Shown: positions 34,079 to 47,386 of the stretch, piece by piece | Layout: every line of letters begins with the position of its first letter | Position numbering within the stretch: the first letter of the stretch is position 1 | Source of the DNA: Orobanche coerulescens | Lineage: Eukaryota; Streptophyta; Magnoliopsida; Lamiales; Orobanchaceae | Direction of reading: 5' to 3' | Assembly (NCBI GenBank): GCA_033398695.1 | Contig: CM065802.1 | Span: forward strand, 154,541,465-154,605,464 | Length of the DNA: 64,000 bases | Translations under genes and position numbers: made by a program | Notes under the pieces: model-generated | Told to the model about the DNA's origin: nothing | What the model saw: only the letters and a program-made list of their open reading frames with translations | Databases searched by the model: none

Positions 34079-34649
34079 ATAAATGGAACCATATTCTATT
34101 ATCTTATGGTAGATTCGACCCGAACTTCAAACAGCCATAACTTTCGAATCGGGAGGAGCTACGGGACTCGCCACACATGCCGACGAAGCTCTTCTCGCAC
34201 CCATCGTGTGACCCGATGCTCAGAATTCCTATTATAATATGTTTCCGGAAGCGGAACGGCGATTCGTGTTGAACTCATGGCGTTCCGCCATGACATAACT
34301 GGTCCCGAGCCTTAATTCCCCGATTTCCACGCACTTTCGGCCTTTATATAATATTTCGTTTTTATTTTGATATCTTGTGTCATTTTCAATTTAGATGTGT
34401 TTCTTAGGCTTAAAAATACATTCTCTAATGTATTGAGAGGCGGAATTTGATAATTTTCTAATTTGTTAAATCGCATTTCTTCCCCGTACGACGTGCGTTT
34501 GTCATTTACTTTATTACTCCCGTGACAGTATATCATTTTCAATAAGCTTCTTTGGACCGTAAGTGGAAGGATCATCGTGGAGAATTCCTAAGAAAACGAA
34601 AAATCGAGCATAAAAAAAGAATCGAGCATCGCTGGACGGCAAAAAAAAC

Positions 34650-34768
34650 GGGGTGCAACACGAGGACTTCCGAGGGGGTCACCCATCCTAGTACTACTCT
34701 CGCCCAAACACGCTTACATTCGGAGTTCTGATGGGATCCGGTGCACTAGTGCTGGTATGCTCGTATCC
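34650..34768 (-). rRNA. 5S rRNA gene 33, class 5, diverged
   Basis: 119 bp; GGATACGAGCATACC and box A GAATGTAAGC. Confidence 0.93.
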
Positions 34769-35351
34769 ATAAGTGGAACAACATTCTATTCTCTTATGAT
34801 TGATTCGACCCGAACTTCAAACAACCATAACTTTCGAACCGGGAGGAGCTACGGGACACACCACACATGCCGGCTAAGCTCTTCTCGTTCCCATCGTGTG
34901 ACCCGACGCTCAGAATTCCTATTATAATATGCTTTTGGAAGCGGAACGGCGATTCGTGTTGAACTCATTGCGTTCCGCCATGACATAACTGGTCCCGAGC
35001 CTAAATTCCCCCATTTTTACGCACTTTCGGCCTTTATATCACTTTATTTATATAATATTTCGCTTTTCTTTTGATATCTTGTGTCATTTTCAATTTAGAT
35101 GTGTTTCTTAGGCTTAAAAATACATTCTCTAATGTATTGAGAGGCGGAATTTGATAATTTCTAATTAGTAAAATCGCCTTTCTTCCCAGTATGACGAGCG
35201 TTTGTCATTTACTTTATTACTCCCGTGGCGGTATATCGTTTTCAATTAGCTTCTTTAGGCCGTGGGTGGAAGGATCACCGTGCAGAATTCCTAAGAAAAC
35301 GAAAAATCGAGCGTAAAAAAAGAATCCAGCATCATTGGATGGCAAAAAAAG

Positions 35352-35470
35352 GGGGTGCAACACTAGGACTTCCCAGGGGGTCACCCATCCTAGTACTAAT
35401 CTCTCCCAAGCGCGCTTAACTTCGGAGTTCTGATAGAATCTGGTGCACTAGTGCTAGTATGATCGCACCC
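35352..35470 (-). rRNA. 5S rRNA gene 34, intermediate between classes 2 and 4
   Basis: 119 bp; 5' end GGGTGCG as class 2, but CACTAGTGCACC, AGATTAGTACT and CCTAGTG as class 4. It is the last copy in the window with a GGG 5' end. Confidence 0.94.
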
Positions 35471-36052
35471 ATAAATGGAACCATATTCTATTATCTTATG
35501 GTAGATTCGACCCGAACTTCAAACAGCCATAACTTTCGAACCGGCAGGAGCTATGGGACCCGCCACACATGCCGGCGAAGCTCTTCTCGCGCCCATCGTG
35601 TGACCCGATGCTCGGAATTCCTATTATAATATGTTTCCGGAAGCGGAATGGCGATTCATGTCGAACTCATAGCGTTATGCCATGACATAACTGGTTCCGA
35701 GCCTAAATTCCCCCGTTTTCACGCACTTTCGGCCTTTGTATCACTTTATTTATTTAATATTTCGTTTTTATTTTGATATCTTGTGTCATTTTCAATTTAG
35801 ATGTGTTTCTTAGGCTTAAAAATACATTCTCTAATGTATTAAGAGGCGGAATTTGATAATTTCTAATTAGTAAAATCGCATTTCTTCCCCGTACGACGTG
35901 CGTTTGTCATTTACTTTATTACTCCCGTAACGGTATATTATTTTCAATAAGCTTCTTTAGACCGTAGGTGGAAGAATCACCGTGCATAATTCCTAAGAAA
36001 ACAAAAAATCGAGCGTGAAAAAAGAATCGAGCAGCGTTGGACGGCAAAAAAA

Positions 36053-36172
36053 GGGTGTGCAACACGAGGACTTCCCAGGGGGTCACCCATCCTAGTACTA
36101 CTCTCGCCCAAGCACGCTTATCTTCGGAGTTCTTATGGGATCCGATGTATTAGTGCTGGTATGATCGTATCA
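36053..36172 (-). rRNA. 5S rRNA gene 35, class 5
   Basis: 120 bp; 5' end TGATACG, box A GATAAGC. Confidence 0.94.
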
Positions 36173-36755
36173 ATAAGTAGAACCAAATTCTATTCTCTTA
36201 TGGTAGATTCGACCCGAACTTCAAACAGCCATAACTTTCGAACCGGTAGGAGCTACGGAACCCGCCACACATGCCAGCGAAGCTCTTCTCGCGCCCATCG
36301 TGTGACCTGATGCTCAGAATTCCTATTATAATATGTTTCCGGAAGCGGAACGATGATTCGTGTCGAACTCATTGCGTTCCGCCATGACATAATTGGTCCC
36401 GAGCCTAAATTCCCCCGTTTTGACGCACTTTCGGCCTTTATATCACTTTATTTATATAATATTTCATTTTTCTTTTGATATCTTTTGTCATTTTCAATTT
36501 AGATATGTTTCTTAGGCTTAAAAATACATCCTGTAATGTATTGAGAGGTGGAATTTGATAATTTCTAATTAGTAAAATCGCATTTCTTCCCCGTACGACG
36601 AGTGTTTGTCATTTACTTTATTACTCCCGTGACGGTATATCATTTTCACTCAGCTTCTTTAGACCGTGGGTGGAAGGATCACCATGGAGAATTCCTAAGA
36701 AAACGAAAAATCGAGCATAAAAAAAGAATCGAGCAGCAATGGACGGCAAAAAAAT

Positions 36756-36874
36756 GGGGTGCAACACGAGGACTTCCGAGGGGGTCACCCATCCTAGTAC
36801 TACTCTCGCCCAAGCACGCCTACCTTCGGAGTTCTGATGGGATCCGGTGCATTAGTGCTAGTATGATCGCATCC
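36756..36874 (-). rRNA. 5S rRNA gene 36, class 3
   Basis: 119 bp, class 3 consensus. The spacer to its right (36,940-37,090) is the first dense patch of CHG-site micro-indels. Confidence 0.95.
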
Positions 36875-37449
36875 ATAAGTAGAACCACATTCTATTCTCT
36901 TATGGTAGATTCGACCCGAACTTCAAACAGCCATAACTTTCGAGCGGGAGGAGCTACGGGACCCATCGGACATGCCGTGAAGCTCTTCTCGCGCCCATCG
37001 TGTGACCCGGCCTCGAATTCCTATTATAATATGTTTTAGGAGCGGAACGGCGATTCGTGTCGAACTCATAGCGTTCGCCATGACGTAATCGTCCCGAGCC
37101 TAAATTCCCCGTTTTCACGCACTTTCGGCCTTTATATCACTTTATTTATTTAATATTTCATTTTTATTTTGATATCTTGTGTCATTTTCAATTTAGATGT
37201 GTTTCTTAGGCTTAAAAATACATTCTCTAATGTATTGAGAGGCGGAATTTGATAATTTCTAATTAGTAAAATCGCATTTCTTCCCCGTACGACGAGCGTT
37301 TGTCATTTACTTTATTACTCCCGTGACGGTATATCATTTTCACTCAGCTTCTTTAGATCGTGGGTGGAAGGATCACCATGGAGAATTCCTAAGAAAACGA
37401 AAAATCGAGCATAAAAAAAGAATCGAGCAGCAATGGACGGCAAAAAAAT

Positions 37450-37568
37450 GGGGTGCAACACGAGGACTTCCGAGGGGGTCACCCATCCTAGTACTACTCT
37501 CGCCCAAGCACGCCTACCTTCGGAGTTCTGATGGGATCCGGTGCATTAGTGCTAGTATGATCGCATCC
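37450..37568 (-). rRNA. 5S rRNA gene 37, class 3
   Basis: 119 bp, identical by eye to gene 36. Confidence 0.95.
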
Positions 37569-38149
37569 ATAAGTAGAACCACATTCTATTCTCTTATGGT
37601 AGATTCGACCCGAACTTCAAACAGCCATAACTTTCGAACCGGGAGGAGCTACGGGACCCATCAGACATGCCGGCGAAGCTCTTCTCGCGCCCATCGTGTG
37701 ACCCGACGCTCAGAATTCCTATTATAATATGTTTCCGGAAGCGGAACGGCGATTCGTGTCGAACTCATAGCGTTCTGCCATGACATAACTGGTCCCGAGC
37801 CTAAATTCCCCCGTTTTCACGCACTTTCGGCATTTATATCACTTTATTTATTTAATATTCATTTTTATTTTGATATCTTGTGTCATTTTCAATTTAGATG
37901 TGTTTCTTAGGCTTAAAAATACATTCTCTAATGTATTGAGAGGCGGAATTTGATAATTTCTAATTAGTAAAATCGCATTTCTTCCCCGTACGACGTGCGT
38001 TTGTCATTTTCTTTATTACTCCCGTAACGGTATATTATTTTCAATTAGCTTCTTTAGACCGTGGGTAGAAGGGTCACCGTGCAGAATTCCTAAGAAAACG
38101 AAAAATCGAGCGTAAAAAAAAATCCAGCAGCATTGGATGGCAAAAAAAG

Positions 38150-38268
38150 GGGGTGCACCACTAGGACTTCCCAGGGGGTCACCCATCCTAGTACTAATCT
38201 CGCCCAAGCGCGCTTAACTTCGGAGTTATGATGGGATCTGGTGCACTAGTGCTGGTATGATCGCACCG
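38150..38268 (-). rRNA. 5S rRNA gene 38, class 4
   Basis: 119 bp; carries the private variant CATCATAACTCCG and a shortened second T-run, shared with genes 47 and 57. Confidence 0.95.
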
Positions 38269-38851
38269 ATAAATGGAACCATATTCTATTATCTTATGGT
38301 AGATTCGACCCAAACTTCAAACAGCCATAACTTTCGAACTGGGAGGAGCTACGGGACACGCCACACATGCCGGCGAAGCTCTTCTCGCGCCCATCGTGTG
38401 ACCCGATGCTCGGAATTCCTATTATAATATGTTTCCGGAAGCGGAATGGCGATTCATGTCGAACTCATAGCGTTATGCCATGACATAACTGGTTCTGAGC
38501 CTAAATTCCCCCGTTTTCACGCACTTTCGGCCTTTATATCACTTTATTTATTTAATATTTCGTTTTTATTTTGATATCTTGTGTCATTTTCAATTTTGAT
38601 GTGTTTTTTAGGCTTAAAAATACATTCTCTAATGTATTGAGAGGCGGAATTTGATAATTTCTAATTAGTAAAATCGCATTTCTTCCCAGTACGACGTGCG
38701 TTTGTCATTTACTTTATTACTCCCGTAACGGTATATTATTTTCAATAAGCTTCTTTAGACTGTAGGTGGAAGGATCACCGTGCATAATTCCTAAGAAAAT
38801 AAAAAATCGAGCGTGAAAAAAGAATCGAGCAGCAATAGACGGCAAAAAAAT

Positions 38852-38970
38852 GGGGTGCAACACGAGGACTTCCGAGGGGGTCACCCATCCTAGTACTACT
38901 CTCGCCCAAGCACGCCTACCTTCGGAGTTCTGATGGGATCCGGTGCATTAGTGCTAGTATGATCGCATCC
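38852..38970 (-). rRNA. 5S rRNA gene 39, class 3 with class 4/5-type downstream spacer
   Basis: 119 bp; followed by spacer GAGCGTGAAAAAAGAATC, otherwise typical of class 5 units. The same chimera recurs at genes 48 and 58. Confidence 0.95.
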
Positions 38971-39553
38971 ATAAGTAGAACCACATTCTATTCTCTTATG
39001 GTAGATTCGACCCGAACTTCAAACAGCCATAACTTTCGAACTGGGAGGAGCTACGGGACCCATCAGACATGCCGGCGAAGCTCTTCTCGCGCTCATCGTG
39101 TGACCCGACGCTCAGAATTCCTATTATAATATGTTTCCGGAAGCGGAACGGCGATTCGTGTCGAACTCATAGCGTTCTGCCATGACGTAACTGGTCCCGA
39201 GCCTAAATTCCCCCATTTTCACGCACTTTCGGCCTTTATATCACTTTATTTATTTAATATTTCATTTTTATTTTGATATCTTTTGTCATTTTCAATTTAG
39301 ATATGTTTCTTAGGCTTAAAAATACATTCTGTAATGTATTGAGAGGCGGAATTTGATAATTTCTAATTAGTAAAATCGCATTTCTTCCCCGTACGACGAG
39401 CGTTTGTCATTTACTTTATTACTCCCGTGACGGTATATCATTTTCACTCAGCTTCTGTAGACCGTGGGTGGAAGGATCACCATTGAGAATTCCTAAGAAA
39501 ACAAAAAATCGAGCATAGAAAAAGAATCGAGCAGCAATGGACGGCAAAAAAAT

Positions 39554-39672
39554 GGGGTGCAACACGAGGACTTCCGAGGGGGTCACTCATCCTAGTACTA
39601 CTCTCGCCCAAGCACGCCTACCTTCGGAGTTCTGATGGGATCCAGTGCATTAGTGCTAGTATGATCGCATCC
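39554..39672 (-). rRNA. 5S rRNA gene 40, class 3
   Basis: 119 bp; CACTGGATCCC and GATGAGTGACC are single changes. Confidence 0.95.
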
Positions 39673-40255
39673 ATAAGTAGAACCACATTCTATTCTCTTA
39701 TGGTAGATTCGACCCGAACTTCAAACAGTCATAACTTTCGAACTGGGAGGAGCTACGGGACCCATCAGACATGCCGGCGAAGCTCTTCTCGCGCCCATCG
39801 TGTGACCCGACGCTCAGAATTCCTATTATAATATGTTTCCGGAAGCGGAACGGCGATTCGTGTCGAACTCATAGCGTTCTGCCATGACGTAACTGGTCCC
39901 GAGCCTAAATTCCCCCATTTTCACGCACTTTCGGCCTTTATATCACTTTATTTATTTAATATTTCATTTTTATTTTGATATCTTGTGTCATTTTCAATTT
40001 AGATGTGTTTCTTAGGCTTAAAAATACATTCTCTAATGTATTGAGAGGCGGAATTTGATAATTTCTAATTAGTAAAATCGCATTTCTTCCCCGTACGACG
40101 TGCGTTTGTCATTTTCTTTATTACTCCCGTAACGGTATATTATTTTCAATTAGCTTCTTTAGATCGTGGGTAGAAGGGTCACCGTGCAGAATTCCTAAGA
40201 AAACAAAAAATCGAGCGTAAAAAAAGAATCCAGCAGCATTGGATGGCAAAAAAAG

Positions 40256-40374
40256 GGGGTGCACCACTAGGACTTCCCTGGGGGTCACCCATCCTAGTAC
40301 TAATCTCGCCCAAGCGCGCTTAACTTCGGAGTTCTGATGGGATCTGGTGCACTAGTGCTGGTATGATCGCACAG
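40256..40374 (-). rRNA. 5S rRNA gene 41, class 4
   Basis: 119 bp; 5' end CTGTGCG, shared only with gene 54. Confidence 0.95.
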
Positions 40375-40957
40375 ATAAATGGAACCATATTCTATTATCT
40401 TATGGTAGATTCGACCCAAACTTCAAACAGCCATAACTTTCGAACCGGGAGGAGCTACGAAACCCGCCACACATGCCAGCGAAGCTCTTCTCGCGCCCAT
40501 CGTGTGACCCGATGCTCAGAATTCCTATTATAATATGTTTCCGGAAGCGGAACGACGATTCGTGTCGAACTCATTGCGTTCCGCCATGACATAATTGGTC
40601 CCGAGCCTAAATTCCCCCGTTTTGACGCACCTTCGGCCTTTATATCACTTTATTTATATAATATTTCATTTTTCTTTTGATATCTTTTGTCATTTTCAAT
40701 TTAGATATGTTTCTTAGGCTTAAAAATACATCCTGTAATGTATTGAGAGGTGGAATTTGATAATTTCTAATTAGTAAAATCGCATTTCTTCCCCGTACGA
40801 CGAGCGTTTGTCATTTACTTTATTACTCCCGTGACGGTATATCATTTTCACTCAACTTCTTTAGACCGTGGGTGGAAGGATCACCATGGAGAATTCCTAA
40901 GAAAACGAAAAATCGAGCATAAAAAAAGAATCGAGCAGCAATGGACGGCAAAAAAAT

Positions 40958-41076
40958 GGGGTGCAACACGAGGACTTCCGAGGGGGTCACCCATCCTAGT
41001 ACTACTCTCGCCCAAGCACGCCTACCTTCGGAGTTCTGATGGGATCCGGTGCATTAGTACTAGTATGATCGCATCC
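40958..41076 (-). rRNA. 5S rRNA gene 42, class 3
   Basis: 119 bp; CATACTAGTACTAATGC. Confidence 0.95.
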
Positions 41077-41659
41077 ATAAGTAGAACCACATTCTATTCT
41101 CTTATGGTAGATTCGACCCGAACTTCAAACAGCCATAACTTTCGAACCGGGAGGAGCTACGGGACCCATCAGACATGCCGGCGAAACTCTTCTCGCGCCC
41201 ATCGTGTGACCCGACACTCAGAATTCCTATTATAATATGTTTCCGGAAGCGGAACGGCGATTCGTGTCGAACTCATAGCGTTCCGCCATGACATAATTGG
41301 TCCCGAGCCTAAATTCCCCCGTTTTGACGCACTTTCGGCCTTTATATCACTTTATTTATATAATATTTCATTTTTCTTTTGATATCTTTTGTCATTTTCA
41401 ATTTAGATATGTTTCTTAGGCTTAAAAATACATCCTGTAATGTATTGAGAGGTGGAATTTGATAATTTCTAATTAGTAAAATTGCATTTCTTCCCCGTAC
41501 GACGAGCGTTTGTCATTTACTTTATTACTCCCGTGACGGTATATCATTTTCACTCAGCTTCTTTAGACCGTGGGTGGAAGGATCACCATGGAGAATTCCT
41601 AAGAAAACGAAAAATCGAGCATAAAAAAAGAATCGAGCAGCAATGGACGGCAAAAAAAT

Positions 41660-41778
41660 GGGGTGCAACACGAGGACTTCCGAGGGGGTCACCCATCCTA
41701 GTACTACTCTCGCCCAAGCACGCCTACCTTCGGAGTTCTGATGAGATCCGGTGCATTAGTGCTAGTATGATCGCATCC
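41660..41778 (-). rRNA. 5S rRNA gene 43, class 3
   Basis: 119 bp; GGATCTCATC; otherwise class consensus. Confidence 0.95.
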
Positions 41779-42361
41779 ATAAGTAGAACCACATTCTATT
41801 CTCTTATGGTAGATTCGACCCGAACTTCAAACAACCATAACTTTCGAACCGGGAGGAGCTACGGGACCCATCAGACATGCCGGCGAAGCTCTTCTCGCGC
41901 CCATCGTGTGACCCGACACTCAGAATTTCTATTATAATATGTTTCCGGAAGCGGAACGGCGATTCGTGTCGAACTCATAGCGTTCTGCCATGACGTAACT
42001 GGTCCCGAGCCTAAATTCCCCCGTTTTCACGCACTTTCGGCCTTTATATCACTTTATTTATTTAATATTTCATTTTTATTTTGATATCTTGTGTCATTTT
42101 CAATTTAGATGTGTTTCTTAGGCTTAAAAATACATTCTCTAATGTATTGAGAGGCGGAATTTGATAATTTCTAATTAGTAAAATCGCATTTCTTCCCCGT
42201 ACGACGTGCGTTTGTCATTTTCTTTATTACTCCCGTAACGGTATATTATTTTCAATTAGATTCTTTAGACCGTGGGTAGAAGGGTCACCGTGGAGAATTC
42301 CTAAGAAAACGAAAAATCGAGCATAAAAAAAGAATCGAGCAGCAATGGACGGCAAAAAAAT

Positions 42362-42480
42362 GGGGTGCAACACGAGGACTTCCGAGGGGGTCACCCATCC
42401 TAGTACTACTCTCGCCCAAGCACGCCTACCTTCGGAGTTCTGATGGGATCCGGTGCATTAGTGCTAGTATGATCGCATCC
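42362..42480 (-). rRNA. 5S rRNA gene 44, class 3
   Basis: 119 bp, class 3 consensus, in an exact 702 bp spacing run (38,150-43,064). Confidence 0.95.
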
Positions 42481-43063
42481 ATAAGTAGAACCACATTCTA
42501 TTCTCTTATGGTAGATTCGACCCGAACTTCAAACAGCCATAACTTTCGAACCGGGAGGAGCTACGGGACCCATCAGACATGCCGGCGAAGCTCTTCTCGC
42601 GCCCATCGTGTGACCCGACGCTCAGAATTCCTATTATAATATGTTTCCGGAAGCGGAACGGCGATTCGTGTCGAACTCATAGCGTTCTGCCATGACGTAA
42701 CTGGTCCCGAGCCTAAATTCCCCCGTTTTCACGCACTTTCGGCCTTTATATCACTTTATTTATTTAATATTTCATTTTTATTTTGATATCTTGTGTCATT
42801 TTCAATTTAGATGTGTTTCTTAGGCTTAAAAATACATTCTCTAATGTATTGAGAGGCGGAATTTGATAATTTCTAATTAGTAAAATCGCATTTCTTCCCC
42901 GTACGACGAGCGTTTGTCATTTACTTTATTACTCCCGTGACGGTATATCATTTTCACTCAGCTTCTTTAGACCGTGGGTGGAAGGATCACCGTGGAGAAT
43001 TCCTAAGAAAACGAAAAATCGAGCATAAAAAAAGAATCGAGCAGCAATGGACGGCAAAAAAAT

Positions 43064-43181
43064 GGGGTGCAACACGAGGACTTCTCAAGGGGTCACCCAT
43101 CCTAGTACTACTCTCGCCCAAGCACGCTTACCTTCGGAGTTCGATGGGATCCGGTGCATTAGTGCTAGTATGATCGCATCC
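43064..43181 (-). rRNA. 5S rRNA gene 45, class 3
   Basis: 118 bp; box A GGTAAGC, CCCTTGAGAAGTCC, and one base missing at CATCGAAC (CTG site). Confidence 0.94.
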
Positions 43182-43762
43182 ATAAGTAGAACCACATTCT
43201 ATTCTCTTATGGTAGATTCGACCCGAACTTCAAACGGCCATAACTTTCGAGCGGGAGGAGCTACGGGACCCATCGGACATGCCGTGAAGCTCTTCTCGCG
43301 CCCATCGTGTGACCCGACACTCAGAATTCCTATTATAATATGTTTCCGGAAGCGGAACGGCGATTCGTGTCGAACTCATAGCGTTCTGCCATGACGTAAC
43401 TGGTCCCGAGCCTAAATTCCCCCGTTTTCACGCACTTTCGGCCTTTATATCACTTTATTTATTTAATATTTCATTTTTATTTTGATATCTTGTGTCATTT
43501 TCAATTTAGATGTGTTTCTTAGGCTTAAAAATACATTCTCTAATGTATTGAGAGGCGGAATTTGATAATTTCTAATTAGTAAAATCGCATTTCTTCCCCG
43601 TACGACGTGCGTTTGTCATTTTCTTTATTACTCCCGTAACGGTATATTATTTTCAATTAGCTTCTTTAGACCGTGGGTAGAAGGGTCACCGTGGAGAATT
43701 CCTAAGAAAACTAAAAATCGAGCATAAAAAAAGAATCGAGCAGCAATGGACGGCAAAAAAAT

Positions 43763-43881
43763 GGGGTGCAACACGAGGACTTCCGAGGGGGTCACCCATC
43801 CTAGTACTACTCTCGCCCAAGCACGCCTACCTTCGGAGTTCTGATGGGATCCGGTGCATTAGTGCTAGTATGATCGCATCC
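43763..43881 (-). rRNA. 5S rRNA gene 46, class 3
   Basis: 119 bp, class 3 consensus. Confidence 0.95.
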
Positions 43882-44462
43882 ATAAGTAGAACCACATTCT
43901 ATTCTCTTATGGTAGATTCGACCCGAACTTCAAAAGCGGCCATAACTTTCGAGCCGGCGGGAGCTACGGGACCCATCGGACATGCCGTGAAGCTCTTCTC
44001 GCGCCCATCGTGTGACCGACGCTCGTAATTCCTATTATAATATGTTTCCGGAAGCGGAACGGCGATTCGTGTCGAACTCATAGCGTTCTGCCATGACGTA
44101 ACTGGTCCCGAGCCTAAATTCCCCCGTTTTCACGCACTTTCGGCCTTTATATCACTTTATTTATTTAATATTTCATTTTTATTTTGATACGTTGTGTCAT
44201 TTTCAATTTAGATGTGTTTCTTAGGCTTAAAAATACATTCTCTAATGTATTGAGAGGCGGAATTTGATAATTTCTAATTAGTAAAATCGCATTTCTTCCC
44301 CGTACGACGTGCGTTTGTCATTTTCTTTATTACTCCCGTAACGGTATATTATTTTCAATTAGCTTCTTAGACCGTGGGTAGAAGGGTCACCGTGCAGAAT
44401 TCCTAAGAAAACGAAAAATCGAGCGTAAAAAAAAATCCAGCAGCATTGGATGGCAAAAAAAG

Positions 44463-44581
44463 GGGGTGCACCACTAGGACTTCCCAGGGGGTCACCCATC
44501 CTAGTACTAATCTCGCCCAAGCGCGCTTAACTTCGGAGTTATGATGGGATCTGGTGCACTAGTGCTGGTATGATCGCACCG
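44463..44581 (-). rRNA. 5S rRNA gene 47, class 4
   Basis: 119 bp; identical by eye to gene 38, including CATCATAACTCCG and the shortened downstream T-run. Confidence 0.95.
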
Positions 44582-45161
44582 ATAAATGGAACCATATTCT
44601 ATTATCTTATGGTAGATTCGACCCAAACTTCAAACAGCCATAACTTTCGAACTGGGAGGAGCTACGGGACACGCCACACATGCCGTGACTCTTCTCGCGC
44701 CCATCGTGTGACCAGATGCTCGGAATTCCTATTATAATATGTTTCCGGAAGCGGAATGGCGATTCATGTCGAACTCATAGCGTTATGCCATGACATAACT
44801 GGTTCTGAGCCTAAATTCCCCCGTTTTCACGCACTTTCGGCCTTTATATCACTTTATTTATTTAATATTTCGTTTTTATTTTGATATCTTGTGTCATTTT
44901 CAATTTTGATGTGTTTTTTAGGCTTAAAAATACATTCTCTAATGTATTGAGAGGCGGAATTTGATAATTTCTAATTAGTAAAATCGCATTTCTTCCCAGT
45001 ACGACGTGCGTTTGTCATTTACTTTATTACTCCCGTAACGGTATATTATTTTCATTAAGCTTCTTTAGACCGTAGGTGGAAGGATCACCGTGCATAATTC
45101 CTAAGAAAATAAAAAATCGAGCGTGAAAAAAGAATCGAGCAGCAATGGACGGCAAAAAAAT

Positions 45162-45280
45162 GGGGTGCAACACGAGGACTTCCGAGGGGGTCACCCATCC
45201 TAGTACTACTCTCGCCCAAGCACGCCTACCTTCGGAGTTCTGATGGGATCCGGTGCATTAGTGCTAGTATGATCGCATCT
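45162..45280 (-). rRNA. 5S rRNA gene 48, class 3 with class 4/5-type downstream spacer
   Basis: 119 bp; 5' end AGATGCG; same chimeric unit as genes 39 and 58. Confidence 0.95.
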
Positions 45281-45863
45281 ATAAGTAGAACCACATTCTA
45301 TTATCTTATGGTAGATTCGACCCGAACTTCAAACAGCCATAACTTTCGAACTGGGAGGAGCTACGGGACCCATCAGACATGCCGGCGAAGCTCTTCTCGC
45401 GCCCATCGTGTGACCCGACGCTCAGAATTCCTATTATAATATGTTTCCGGAAGCGGAACGGCGATTCGTGTCGAACTCATAGCGTTCTGCCATGACGTAA
45501 CTGGTCCCGAGCCTAAATTCCCCCGTTTTCACGCACTTTCGGCCTTTATATCACTTTATTTATATAATATTTCATTTTTCTTTTGATATCTTTTGTCATT
45601 TTCAATTTAGATATGTTTCTTAGGCTTAAAAATACATTCTGTAATGTATTGAGAGGCGGAATTTGATAATTTCTAATTAGTAAAATCGCATTTCTTCCCC
45701 GTACGACGAGCGTTTGTCATTTACTTTATTACTCCTGTGACGGTATATCATTTTCACTCAGCTTCTGTAGACCGTGGGTGGAAGGATCACCATGTAGAAT
45801 TCCTAAGAAAACGAAAAATCGAGCATAAAAAAAGAATCGAGCAGTAATGGACGGCAAAAAAAT

Positions 45864-45982
45864 GGAGTGCAACACGAGGACTTCCGAGGGGGTCACCCAT
45901 CCTAGTACTACTCTCGCCCAAGCACGCCTACCTTCGGAGTTCTGATGGGATCCGGTGCATTAGTGCTAGTATGATCGCATCC
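45864..45982 (-). rRNA. 5S rRNA gene 49, class 3
   Basis: 119 bp; 3' end GCACTCC instead of GCACCCC. Confidence 0.95.
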
Positions 45983-46565
45983 ATAAGTAGAACCACATTC
46001 TATTCTCTTATTGTAGATTCGACCCGAACTTCAAACAGCCATAACTTTCGAACTGGGAGGAGCTACGGGACCCATCAGACATGCCGGCGAAGCTCTTCTC
46101 GCGCCCATCGTGTGACCCGACGCTCAGAATTCCTATTATAATATGTTTCCGGAAGCGGAACGGCGATTCGTGTCGAACTCATAGCGTTCTGCCATGACGT
46201 AACTGGTCCCGAGCCTAAATTCCCCCGTTTTCACGCACTTTCGGCCTTTATATCACTTTATTTATATAATATTTCATTTTTCTTTTGATATCTTTTGTCA
46301 TTTTCAATTTAGATATGTTTCTTAGGCTTAAAAATACATTCTATAATGTATTGAGAGGCGGAATTTGATAATTTCTAATTAGTAAAATCGCATTTCTTCC
46401 CCGTACGACGAGCGTTTGTCATTTACTTTATTACTCCCGTGACGGTATATCATTTTCACTCAGCTTCTGTAGACCGTGGGTAGAAGGATCACCATGGAGA
46501 ATTCCTAAGAAAACGAAAAATCGAGCATAAAAAAAGAATCGAGCAGCAATGGACGGCAAAAAAAT

Positions 46566-46684
46566 GGGGTGCAACACTAGGACTTCCGAGGGGGTCACCC
46601 ATCCTAGTACTACTCTCGCCCAAGCACGCCTACCTTCGGAGTTCTGATGGGATCCGGTGCATTAGTGCTAGTATGATCGCATCC
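46566..46684 (-). rRNA. 5S rRNA gene 50, class 3
   Basis: 119 bp; GTCCTAGTGTTGC. Confidence 0.95.
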
Positions 46685-47267
46685 ATAAGTAGAACCACAT
46701 TCTATTCTCTTATGGTAGATTCGACCCGAACTTCAAACAACCATAACTTTCGAACCGGGAGGAGCTACGGGACCCATCAGACATGCCGACGAAGCTCTAC
46801 TCGCGCCCATCGTGTGAGCCGACGCTCAGAATTCCTATTATAATATGTTTCCGGAAGCGGAACGGCGATTCGTGTCGAACTCATAGCGTTCTGCTATGAC
46901 GTAACTGGTCTCGAGCCTAAATTCCCCCGTTTTCACGCACTTTCGGCATTTATATCACTTTATTTATTTAATATTTCATTTTTATTTTGATATCTTGTGT
47001 CATTTTCAATTTAGATGTGTTTCTTAGGCTTAAAAATACATTCTCTAATGTATTGAGAAGCGGAATTTGATAATTTCTAATTAGTAAAATCGCATTTCTT
47101 CCCTGTACGACGTGCGTTTGTCATTTTCTTTATTACACCCGTAACGGTATATTATTTTCAATTAGCTTCTTTAGACCGTGGGTAGAAGGGTCACCGTGCA
47201 GAATTCCTAAGAAAACGAAAAATCGAGCGTAAAAAAAGAATCCAGCAGCATTGGATGGCAAAAAAAA

Positions 47268-47386
47268 GGGGTGCACCAGTAGGACTTCCTAGGGGGTCAC
47301 CCATCCTAGTACTAATCTCGCCCAAGCGCACTTAACTTCGGAGTTCTGATGGGATCTGGTGCACTAGTGCTGGTATGATCGCACCG
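47268..47386 (-). rRNA. 5S rRNA gene 51, class 4
   Basis: 119 bp; box A followed by GTTAAGTGCGCTTGG, a variant shared with genes 60, 66 and 72. Confidence 0.95.
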
